Assembly (NCBI RefSeq): GCF_014698065.1
Contig: NZ_JACJSI010000047.1
Coordinates: forward strand, 1-51,187
DNA length: 51,187 nucleotides
Reading direction: 5' to 3'
From: Nostoc flagelliforme FACHB-838
GTDB lineage: Bacteria; Cyanobacteriota; Cyanobacteriia; Cyanobacteriales; Nostocaceae
Shown: positions 17,958-26,600 of the stretch, piece by piece
How the letters are laid out: each line of letters begins with the position of its first letter
Position numbering within the stretch: the stretch's first letter is position 1
Notes under the pieces: model-generated
What the model saw: only the letters and a program-made list of their open reading frames with translations
Databases searched by the model: none
Told to the model about the DNA's origin: nothing
Made by a program: the position numbers and the translations under genes

Positions 17958-19040
17958 TCAATGTCCATCATTAGACCAATGGGGGCGATCGCTAGATAAT
18001 TTAATTACACCGTAAAAACGGCCTACCTGCCATAAAGTAGAATTTTCATAGCTGGTTCGTGGCTGATTGATACTAACTACAGTTCCACTCGCGTTTTTGA
18101 TATTTAAGGTTCCTGACCAAGTAATTTCCCAATCAATTGCTAATCTTTGAGTATGACGAGAGGTAAGAACGGGTCGAAAAGCGATATTATAAGCAGACAC
18201 CATTTCTTTAGCAGCTTGGACAGAGGCGGCTTGAGTATAATGTAGCCAATTAACATCTACATTAGACATAGGTGGAACATCTTTGGCGGCAATTTCATTA
18301 TTACTAATACGAAAAGAATAATGCATTAAATAAGCCCGTTCTGAAGGACGAAATACTGAAGTAATACTGATATTAGCTCCAGCATTTTTTAAGGCTTGCT
18401 CAAAAGCTTGTACTTTTTGACGGAAAGGAGAAGCCAAATCATCAATTGAGTCGCTATTTGGGAAAAAATTAACCCAGGCTTTTCCACTTAATCGTTGTCT
18501 TAATCTTTTGGCATATTCGGTGATGGTGTCTAGAGCCAAGTCCAAATCAATGCCAAGCTTGGTTTTTGTTGCATTAGAAAGCTGTTGAATTAACTCGGCT
18601 CGAAAATTGATGTCTCTTTTCTTATAAGTTTCGGTTAGTCCCCTGGTACTGTTGGGGCCAAAATCCCCATCAACCGCTAACGGAGGATTTAAAGGAGCGA
18701 TCGCTGTTAAACTTTTTTGTAAGTCTTTGACCTCATTCTCGTCAAAGTTAAGATAAGCTAATAATTTTTTCGCAGAATCGGTATAAATAGCAAAATAAAT
18801 GACAAAATCTTGCTCTAGCGCTTTTTTATAAGTAGCAGTATCTACAATTCCCGTTACCGTTAAAGCATTACGACTCTGAAATTCACGAGTTGCTCGATCT
18901 GTAATATTACCAAAATCTCCATCAACAGCAGCAATGGGGAAGTCATTATCTAAAAGAAATTTTTGCCAAGCGGTTACAATCAGCCCTTCAGATTGTTTCT
19001 TGAGAGTAGGAAGTTGCAAAGCTTGAAAGTTAAGGCTCAT
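17958..19040 (-). CDS. Peptidoglycan-binding M15-type peptidase
   Basis: 360 residues. Two peptidoglycan-binding-1-like repeats occupy about 10-75 (VDGDFGNITDRATREFQ) and 105-145 (VDGDFGPNSTRGLTETY). The C-terminal domain carries VFRPSERAYLMHY, then SRHTQRLAIDWEITW and a final DRPHWSNDGH. The order S-x-H, x-A-x-D, and P-H-W matches the zinc ligands His, Asp and His of M15 (VanY/DD-carboxypeptidase and L-Ala-D-Glu peptidase) enzymes. A role cleaving peptidoglycan stem peptides is likely. No signal peptide is visible, so export, or use as a phage- or toxin-like lysin, is unresolved. Confidence 0.7.
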   Translation of the reverse strand: MSLNFQALQLPTLKKQSEGLIVTAWQKFLLDNDFPIAAVDGDFGNITDRATREFQSRNALTVTGIVDTATYKKALEQDFVIYFAIYTDSAKKLLAYLNFDENEVKDLQKSLTAIAPLNPPLAVDGDFGPNSTRGLTETYKKRDINFRAELIQQLSNATKTKLGIDLDLALDTITEYAKRLRQRLSGKAWVNFFPNSDSIDDLASPFRQKVQAFEQALKNAGANISITSVFRPSERAYLMHYSFRISNNEIAAKDVPPMSNVDVNWLHYTQAASVQAAKEMVSAYNIAFRPVLTSRHTQRLAIDWEITWSGTLNIKNASGTVVSINQPRTSYENSTLWQVGRFYGVIKLSSDRPHWSNDGH

Positions 19041-19341
19041 AGTTTTTATTTAATAAAACAATTGTTTTCAGCTTCAGAAGTGCTAAGTGACCCCATACTT
19101 AAAACTACAAGATTAATTGCTGAGTATATATGGGTATATTATCAATGAATATTACGCTCACTTAAAATCTATGCTACTTTAAGCACGTTTATACTTACAA
19201 AATAGTAAGCATTTATATCTGTTTGCTCTACCCAGATTTCTCACAAGTGAGAAAAAAACGCTGAGGTTAGCCAAACTTAAGATGATTTAATTAATACATT
19301 ATCAAAATACATCCAGAACATTGCCCTACGCCATTCCCCCT
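19041..19341. other. Divergent promoter region of the M15 and GST-like genes
   Basis: About 300 bases, AT-rich, without genes. It must hold both divergent promoters. The only striking structure is the perfect inverted repeat described at 19237-19254. Confidence 0.5.
19237..19254. promoter_or_regulatory. Operator-like perfect inverted repeat
   Basis: TTTCTCAC, two bases, GTGAGAAA: a perfect 8-base dyad in the divergent promoter region, about 90 bases before the GST-like ATG. The symmetric half-sites suit a dimeric repressor. The A run that follows it would also allow a weak terminator on the plus strand. Confidence 0.4.
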
Positions 19342-20571
19342 ATGACTACTGCACCCTTAAGCTGGGAAGAACTAGAAACCCTCACGGACTATCAAATAGA
19401 TACCGTTAATGGTCTCACCAACGCTAGAGCCAGGTTGCGCTTGTTTGGTCAGCCAGAATCTGATGTGCGGGTAACGCTGTACCGCGATAACCACGCTTGG
19501 TGTCCTTACTGTCAAAAAGTTTGGTTATGGCTAGAGGAAAAACAGATCCCCTACCGCATCGAAAAAGTGACAATGTTCTGCTATGGGGAAAAAGAAAGTT
19601 GGTACAAACGTAAGGTACCATCAGGAATGCTCCCCGCGATCGAGCTAGATGGACGGATTATTAAGGAAAGCGATGACATTTTGATCGCTTTGGAAAAGGT
19701 TTTTGCTCCATTGAGCCAAGGGATGGAAGACTATACAGTGCTTCCTCTACGTCAATTAGAACGACTTTTATTTAGAGCCTGGTGCGTTTGGCTATGCTCT
19801 AAAACAGGTTCCTCTCAACAAGAACAACGCAACCGAGAACAATTTATCGGAGTGGTGGCTAGAGTCGAGGAGGCTCTTGGTCGCACCCCAAGCCCTTACT
19901 TTCTAGATAGGTTCGGCATCGTCGATGTCATTTTTACGCCATATCTTGAACGGATGAATGCGAGCCTTTACTACTACAAGGGCTACTCGCTGCGATCATC
20001 GCAAAACCCCCGCTTGAGCGCATGGTTTGCGGCAATGGAAAGCCGACCGACTTATTGCGGTACCCAGAGCGACTTTCACACCCACGTACATGATTTGCCG
20101 CCACAGATGGGGGGCTGTTGGGAAAACGGCGAAACCCAGATGCTTCTCAATAAAGCGCGGGTGGATAACGGCCCTTGGTTCGGGCTACCAGATGTTACTT
20201 ATCCAGAACCCGAAAACTCCCGCATGGAAGCTCTTCAACGAACTATCGAACACCGCGTTAATATTATCCGAGTCAACCCCTTAGATGATAAATTGTTTGA
20301 TCAAGCGCTACGTTGTGCTTTAACACACATGATGACAGGTGAGGACTGTGTACCTCCATCGGGATCTGATGTTGCTCTCCGATATTTGCGCGATCGCATT
20401 AATGTACCACGAGATATGTCCATCTACGCAGCCAAGCGATTGAGGGAATCCCTAGAGAAAACCGCAGCCCTTGCAGGTGATGGGCAGCCAGCCCCCATTC
20501 CCACTAAGCATCGACGAGATCAAGACCCGTCTAACTTTGTCAACAAACCGACAAACACACTCCCAGTTTGA
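19342..20571 (+). CDS. Glutathione S-transferase-like protein with thioredoxin-fold WCPYC motif
   Basis: 409 residues from ATG 19342 (TTG 19321 is the in-frame alternative). An N-terminal glutaredoxin/GST fold carries LYRDNHAWCPYCQKVWLWLE, with the C-P-Y-C active site, and PSGMLPAIELDGRIIKESDD, whose cis-Pro and E-S-D bind glutathione. The alpha-helical GST domain runs to about 250. A C-terminal 150-residue extension has no family I can name. Two cysteines in place of one suggest dithiol reductase or dehydroascorbate-type (omega-like) activity rather than conjugation. It stands alone. Confidence 0.8.
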   Translation: MTTAPLSWEELETLTDYQIDTVNGLTNARARLRLFGQPESDVRVTLYRDNHAWCPYCQKVWLWLEEKQIPYRIEKVTMFCYGEKESWYKRKVPSGMLPAIELDGRIIKESDDILIALEKVFAPLSQGMEDYTVLPLRQLERLLFRAWCVWLCSKTGSSQQEQRNREQFIGVVARVEEALGRTPSPYFLDRFGIVDVIFTPYLERMNASLYYYKGYSLRSSQNPRLSAWFAAMESRPTYCGTQSDFHTHVHDLPPQMGGCWENGETQMLLNKARVDNGPWFGLPDVTYPEPENSRMEALQRTIEHRVNIIRVNPLDDKLFDQALRCALTHMMTGEDCVPPSGSDVALRYLRDRINVPRDMSIYAAKRLRESLEKTAALAGDGQPAPIPTKHRRDQDPSNFVNKPTNTLPV

Positions 20572-20726
20572 CCTTTAACCCAATCGACCCATCATGTAAA
20601 TTTGGCTATTTCTTCAGGAGAAATAATTTTTTAGGGAGAGTTGAGGAAATGCTTGCTTGAAAAATTCTTCAAGTTTTTCTTTGGTTTCTAATTTCCATAA
20701 AATGCTCCCCTAATTAAAGCAAATTT

Positions 20727-20763
20727 ATTAAGCTCTACTAATTAAATGTTAGTGGAGCTTAAT
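20727..20763. terminator. Long hairpin between convergent genes, probable bidirectional terminator
   Basis: ATTAAGCTCTACTAA (20727-20741) pairs with TTAGTGGAGCTTAAT (20749-20763) around a 7-base loop, with one T-G wobble. It ends two bases from the stop of the DUF3598 gene and lies downstream of the GST-like gene. AT-rich arms on both sides allow termination in either direction. Confidence 0.65.
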
Positions 20764-20764
20764 A

Positions 20765-21550
20765 TTAAACATTGGAGAGCAGGAATGTTTCTAGGGTCAG
20801 CGAAGAAAAGACTCCCATTTCATCATAATTAGCAATTAGTTGATGCATTTCGTAATTATTAATTAACCAATTAGCGATTATAGAAAATGGAGCGCCTATA
20901 CTGATTGAACTAGGACAATTAACAGAAACACCGTCAGGTAAGTAGTAATATTTATGCCCTTCTCTATGCCAATTAAATTGAGTTACTATTGGCTCGGAAA
21001 TCTTCAAATTGGGAGTAATAGTCATAGATATCCCTTGCCAATTACCACTGAAGTCCCGTTCTGGTAATTGATTTAATTCATCTGACCAATATTTACTAGG
21101 TAATTCATTAGAATCTTCACGAATATTTGCTATATGAAATAAGTTTCCCTTCTCGTCATAAACAATACCTACACTATGGCGTAAATCTTCATATCGAAAG
21201 AACAATTCTATCCCAAAATACGAGCTAGGTTGTAATTTCACTGCTGCCCAACTAGCATGACCGGAAGCAAAGAAATATCCTCGCATCGTCTCGCGTGATG
21301 GGTGAAAAAGTCCATTATATAAGCTATTTGACAGAAAATTAAATTCCCAGCTTTCTTGCTTGTTTTCGCCATTTGCATAAATATAAGTATTGGTATGGAC
21401 GATTTCAGTCTTATCTGGATTGCTTTTAAAACTTCTCAGACTTTGAAAGGATTCTTTGACATCACCTTCTGGTGTATATCGCGTCCAAATTCCATGCCAA
21501 TTAAGCAAATGGTTAGTAAAGTAATTCCAATTTCGTTCTTTTACATCCAT
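20765..21550 (-). CDS. DUF3598 family protein
   Basis: 261 residues, largely beta-rich, with the features I associate with DUF3598 (a lipocalin-like family found mainly in cyanobacteria): WNYFTNHLLNWHGIWTRYTP at the start, FHPSRETMRGYFFASGHASW in the middle and a C-terminal LPDGVSVNCPSSI segment. Family members may bind small lipophilic or bilin-like molecules in a beta barrel, but no ligand is established here. No signal peptide, so cytoplasmic. It is a single gene ending at the bidirectional hairpin. Confidence 0.7.
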   Translation of the reverse strand: MDVKERNWNYFTNHLLNWHGIWTRYTPEGDVKESFQSLRSFKSNPDKTEIVHTNTYIYANGENKQESWEFNFLSNSLYNGLFHPSRETMRGYFFASGHASWAAVKLQPSSYFGIELFFRYEDLRHSVGIVYDEKGNLFHIANIREDSNELPSKYWSDELNQLPERDFSGNWQGISMTITPNLKISEPIVTQFNWHREGHKYYYLPDGVSVNCPSSISIGAPFSIIANWLINNYEMHQLIANYDEMGVFSSLTLETFLLSNV

Positions 21551-22265
21551 AATATTTGTGTCCTTTGTATATTTAAAATTTCTTTGTTAAAAATAGTATT
21601 ATGAAGTATATCAAATTACCAACGGCAATGAAATAATAGAATGAATGCATCAAAGTAAACTTTTTGACATTCACATTTGACAGCGAGACGGCGGGATTTG
21701 CGCTGATATCAAGCAAAACAACGCTTTTGCTGAAATCTCGCCACGGAAATTTTGATAGGTTACACCAGGGTTTTTCTTGGTAGGATCTGCGATTTTTAAT
21801 GAATAATTAACTATTTGATTTTATTCTTTTTTACTCTTTGTTTTCCGTAGTTCCCCATTGTGATCACTATTGACTGCGGAATGGAAAATTAAGCTATTTT
21901 ATACTATTGAATAATTTAACTTACAAAGAAAGGCAGGGGGCAGAAGGCAGGAGACAGAAGGAAAAAAATTTAGCTCTGGGTATAAAGCCCAGTCAAAAAA
22001 ATAATTAGCTCAATACGCGTAGCACAAGATACAAAGTATCTTTACTATAATCCCATGTTTTGAAACATGGGTTCCTCCTGCCTCCTGAATTAAAACAGTC
22101 ATACTTCCCTATCTCCTCCATTTCTGCCTTTTTTCCTTCGCTATGTCTTAACAACCATATATTTTGGGCATCATAATTCCAAGCCGAATAGATCAGCTAG
22201 CAGCCAGAAAACTTTTTGGCAGCAAGTTTTTTTATTTACAACTATAGTATCGACAGTATCGACCT
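21551..22265. other. Long repeat-bearing intergenic region
   Basis: About 715 bases without a convincing gene on either strand. It holds a GGCAGGGGGCAGAAGGCAGG block (21931-21962), the perfect palindrome at 22052-22071, a complementary CCTCCTGCCTCCTG stretch just after it, and paired GTATCGAC direct repeats just before the ATG at 22266. It contains the promoter of the BcsC-like gene. Confidence 0.5.
22052..22071. repeat. Perfect palindrome CCCATGTTT-N2-AAACATGGG
   Basis: Nine-base arms around TG. It has no T tract on either side, so it is not an obvious terminator. It is about 195 bases upstream of the outer-membrane barrel gene and could be an operator or the core of a short palindromic repeat. 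Confidence 0.5.
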
Positions 22266-23501
22266 ATGGCAGATAGTTTTATACTTTATCTCTTTATTTC
22301 TCGACATAGTTTTTACACTCGGTTGATTTGGGGATGCCTACAGATTCAATTGGGATTAATCTCGAGCGTAGGGATTTGGACATTTTCAGAAGCTAAGTTA
22401 CAAGCTGCCCAAGCACATCAGACCTGGCAATCACCTTCAGAATTGACTGAGGGTATACCCAAGGTAAATCCTAAGCCAACACCTATTTTGATGGCGGCAC
22501 CTGAAAACTTCAATCCTGATTTGCGATTACCGCCACCGCCAGTGCTACCCGAACCACCCCAAAATTCTAGCCCACCAAAAACTTCCACCGAACTAAGAAC
22601 CCCGGATGCAGTTTTGGAAAGCATTCATACAAACTATCGCTATGACACAGATAACTTTGGCCAAACCAACTTCTTTTTTGAACCAACGGTTCAGTTTCGA
22701 TTGAGTAATGGCAATAAAATATTTTTCAAGACAGGTTATAACTTCTTTGAGCAACGCGGTGTTGAATCAGTAACGAATTTTCCCTTACAAGTTGGATGGC
22801 AGGGAAAAATTGGGCAAGTAACTCTGCAAACAGCAGCCGGAGTAGATGTGTTCAATCGTTTACCTACAGCTATCAATCTCAATGCTAAGGTCGATGTTCC
22901 CATTTCGCCGCCGCAAGTTTCGTCATCTGGTCAATTGCTATCGGCAGTAGTACTGTCAGGTAATTTAGAACAAGGGCCTTATAAATCTAATGCCCGAACT
23001 TTAGACAATCAAATTACTGCTTGGCGATTTGGGCCTGATTTATACTGGCAGATTGACCGTAACACCAGTTTGTTTTCATCATTGCGTTTGGGTAGTTACA
23101 ACGATAATAATTCCGAGGTGCAATCATTTAGTAGGTTAGAGCGCAAGTTCGGACAGTTTTCTCTGGCAGCTAACTTATTCAGTTGGAGTTTCGATCGCGA
23201 TTTAGAACGCACAAGTGGCTATTTTTCCCCACCAGATTTTCTAGTTTACAACGCTGAGGTGGCTTGGGAAGGAGATATTGCTAATTTTTTACGTTGTCGC
23301 CTCGCTGCTAACTTAGGACAGCAGCGACTTAAAGGAGAATTTGACAACGCCTATACCTATCAAACGCGGTGTACAGCAAAGGTTTCACCAAATATAGAGG
23401 CAGACCTTGGCTATAGCTTTAGTAATGTCCGAAATCAAGAAACGGGGGGAAGTGCCTATGGTGGTAATTCTTTGACAGGACAGTTACGGGTCAAATTTTA
23501 G
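22266..23501 (+). CDS. BcsC-like outer-membrane beta-barrel protein
   Basis: 411 residues. An export signal lies in the first 45 residues (LIWGCLQIQLGLISSVGIWT), then a Pro-rich linker (about 65-115, including LMAAPENFNPDLRLPPPP), then a beta-strand-rich domain to the end. The C-terminus has alternating aromatic strands, GYFSPPDFLVYNAEVAWEGD, and finishes LTGQLRVKF with the terminal Phe expected of outer-membrane proteins. It resembles the C-terminal porin domain of cellulose secretion protein BcsC, without the TPR scaffold. A polysaccharide export channel is the likely role. It is immediately flanked by the same G-rich repeats on both sides. Its linker motif recurs in the DUF3131 protein at 33349-34950. 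Confidence 0.65.
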   Translation: MADSFILYLFISRHSFYTRLIWGCLQIQLGLISSVGIWTFSEAKLQAAQAHQTWQSPSELTEGIPKVNPKPTPILMAAPENFNPDLRLPPPPVLPEPPQNSSPPKTSTELRTPDAVLESIHTNYRYDTDNFGQTNFFFEPTVQFRLSNGNKIFFKTGYNFFEQRGVESVTNFPLQVGWQGKIGQVTLQTAAGVDVFNRLPTAINLNAKVDVPISPPQVSSSGQLLSAVVLSGNLEQGPYKSNARTLDNQITAWRFGPDLYWQIDRNTSLFSSLRLGSYNDNNSEVQSFSRLERKFGQFSLAANLFSWSFDRDLERTSGYFSPPDFLVYNAEVAWEGDIANFLRCRLAANLGQQRLKGEFDNAYTYQTRCTAKVSPNIEADLGYSFSNVRNQETGGSAYGGNSLTGQLRVKF

Positions 23502-23586
23502 GAGGCAGGGGGCAGGAGGCAGGAGGCAGGGGGCAGAAGGTAAACCCTATAAATAATCCAAAATCCAAAATCTAAAATCTAAAATT
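23501..23586. repeat. GGCAGGA/GGCAGGG heptads and CCAAAATC/CTAAAATC tandem repeats
   Basis: The barrel gene's TAG is followed without a gap by GGAGGCAGGGGGCAGGAGGC and more heptads (to 23540). After 12 bases come tandem AATCCAAA / ATCTAAA units (to about 23586), just before the next ATG. Units of the first kind recur at 21931-21962. Confidence 0.7.
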
Positions 23587-23601
23587 GTATAAGCCTGAAG
23601 A

Positions 23602-26600
23602 ATGAAAGCACCATTACCTGATAACGAAACACAGCGAATCGAATCTCTTTTGGAGTATAAGATCCTCGATACTCCTTCGGAAGCTGCCTTTGACGATCTC
23701 ACCCGTTTAGCCTCATATATTTGTGGAACTCCCATTTCCTTAATCAGTTTAGTTGATAGCGATCGCCAGTGGTTCAAGTCTAAAGTTGGTTTGGATGCTC
23801 TAGAAACCCCCCGAAATGTGGCATTCTGCGCCCATGCTATTATGCAACCTGAAGTTTTTATTGTGCCTGATGCCACAGTAGACGAAAGGTTTGCTACAAA
23901 TCCGCTAGTTACCTCTGGCCCGAATGTTCGGTTTTATGCTGGTATCCCATTGACTAACCCTGAAGGATATGCACTAGGAACACTTTGCGTAATTGACCAT
24001 GTACCAAGAAACCTTTCTCCCGAACAAGTTGAAGCATTACGAATTCTAGTCCGTCAAGTAATCAAGCAACTAGAAATGCGGCGCACTTTAGCAAGTTTAG
24101 TATTGGCGAGTGATACAGGCAAACAGGCACAGAAGGGACGTAAACAATTTTTTAAAAAAATAGCCGGAGGGTTTGGGTTAGCATCGGCAATTTTAGTTTT
24201 GATTGGCGTGATTTCTTATCAAAATACACGTATATTGATTAATACAAGTAATCAGGTACGAGAAACCCAAGAGAAAATCAATAAACTGGAAGAATTACTG
24301 TCCGAGATGAAGGATGCTGAGACTGGACAGCGCGGTTATATCCTCACTGGACAAGAAACTTATCTGGAACCTTATCAAGCAGTAGTTGGAAGCATCGATC
24401 CAAAAATTGCAGAATTGAAGAATTTAATTGCAGATCAACCTAGTCAACAAAAGCAGTTTGCCACCCTTGAATCTCTGATAGCTGCAAGACTTGCCATACT
24501 CAAGCAGACTATATACCTGCGTCAAAATCAGGGGTTCGAGGCGGCGTTGCAGGTAATCCAGACAAATCAGGGAAAACATCTCATGGATGATATCCGCAAG
24601 ATCATTTATGAGATAGAGAATGAGGATAAAAGGTTGCTTCAACAGCAGTCACAAGCTGCAAATGCCAGTGCTAAAAACACGATTTTGACACTTGCGCTCG
24701 CTATTTGTCTAAGTTTTCTCATTCTGGCTATAGTCTACTATTTCATTTCTCGTGAGGTCAGCGAGCGTAAATTAACAGAGGAAACACTAAACACAGAACG
24801 CAACTTTATCTCCGCAGTCGTTAATACAGCCAGTGCTTTGGTAATAGTTCTTGACACACAAGGGCAAATTGTTCGCTTCAATCAAGCTTGTGAACAAACA
24901 ACTGGTTACTCATTTGATGAGGTAAGAGGAAGGCATTTCTGGAACCTGTTTTTACTTCCTGAACAGGTTGAGCAAGTTAAAGCAATTTTTGAGCAGTTGC
25001 GCTCTGGTGAAGCGCCCCAAGAATACGAAAACTATTGGGTAAGCAAGGATGGCAGTCGGCGGCTGATTGCCTGGACTAACACTACCTTGCAAAATTATGA
25101 GGGTTCTGTTGAGTACATTGTTGCCACGGGTATTGACATTAGTGATGTTCACCAAGAGCTTCGTTTACGCAAACGAACTGAACAACATTTGAAAGCACAG
25201 TATTCTACAACCCGCGTCTTAGCAGAGTCAACTACAATCAATGAAGCCATGCCCCAAATCCTGCAAGGAATCTGCGAAAGTTTGGGATGGAATTTTAGTG
25301 AATTTTGGATAGTAGATCAGCAAGCCAATCTACTACGTTTGCTAAATACATGGTATGAAATTTCCTACGAAATGCAAGAATTTGACATCTTGAGTCGGCA
25401 GACTACGTTTGCACCAGGAATTGGGCTGCCTGGTCGGATCTGGGCTAGTGCCGAACCTGTGTGGATCGCTGATGTTGTTAAAGAACAGTATTTTATGCGC
25501 TCTCAAATCGCTGCCCAAGCAAAACTGCATGGAGCTTTCGGCTTTCCAATCCGTGCAGGTAAAAAAATTCTTGGTGTCATTACCTGCTTTAGCCATGAGA
25601 TTCAGCAAGCTGATCCAGATTTAGCAACAGTCATGAATTCTATTGGTGAGCAAGTAGGGCAATTTATTGAGCGCAAGCAGGCAGAAGAAGAACTCCAACG
25701 CCAAAACTTGCGATCGCAACTATTTACGGAAATCACCCTCAAGATTCGTCAGTCTTTGCAAATCAAAGAAATTCTCCAAATCACTGTTACGGAGGTACAA
25801 AAAATTCTCCATAGCGACCGAGTTTTGATTTATCAACCTTTGGCAGACGCTTCTGGAGCCACCATCGTTGAGGCAGTAGTTTCTGGCTGGCTGGCAATCA
25901 AAGAGAAAAAGCTAGTCGATACTTACTTTCAAGCAGAATATACACAACAGTACTATCTACAGCAGTATCGTCAAAAACGGAATCTGGAGTTTGCTGACTT
26001 AGATATGGTTGAACTCCAAAAAAGCCACATAGAATTACTGCAACAATTTGGAGTTAAGTCCAATTTGGTCATACCCATTCTTGTCAAAGAAGAACTCTGC
26101 GGTTTGCTGATTGTCCATCAGTGCGGCAGTTCTCGCCAATGGTCTAGCTTTGAAACTCATCTTTTACAGCAAATCGCTGACCAAGTAGGTATTGCCTTAG
26201 CCCAAGCCCAAATGTTATACGCCGAAACTCAACAGCGACGAGAACTTGAAGTAGCCCGTCATCAAGCTGAATTAGCTTCTAAAACCAAAAGTGCTTTTCT
26301 GGCGAACATGAGCCATGAAATCCGAACTCCGATGAATGCTGTGTTGGGCATGACAGGATTAATGTTAGAAACTCCTCTAAACCCGGAGCAACAGGATTTC
26401 ATTGAAACAATTCGCATTAGTGGAGACGCTCTCTTAAGCTTAATCAACGAAATTTTGGATCTATCCAAACTTGAAGCTGGGGAAATGGCACTAGAAACTC
26501 TAGATTTTGACTTATCTACCTGTGTGGAAGAGGTATTGGAATTGTTGGCTCCCCCAGCCCATAATAAAGGATTAGAAATTGCCGCGTTAATCTATCCCAA

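Noticed and set aside
17469..17961. Two minus-strand frames overlapping the end of the GHL10-pepsin gene
   Set aside because: One is antisense to conserved coding sequence and both traverse intergenic repeats.
22052..22071. Intrinsic terminator for an upstream plus-strand transcript
   Set aside because: The palindrome has no T tract after it in either direction and no plus-strand gene ends nearby.
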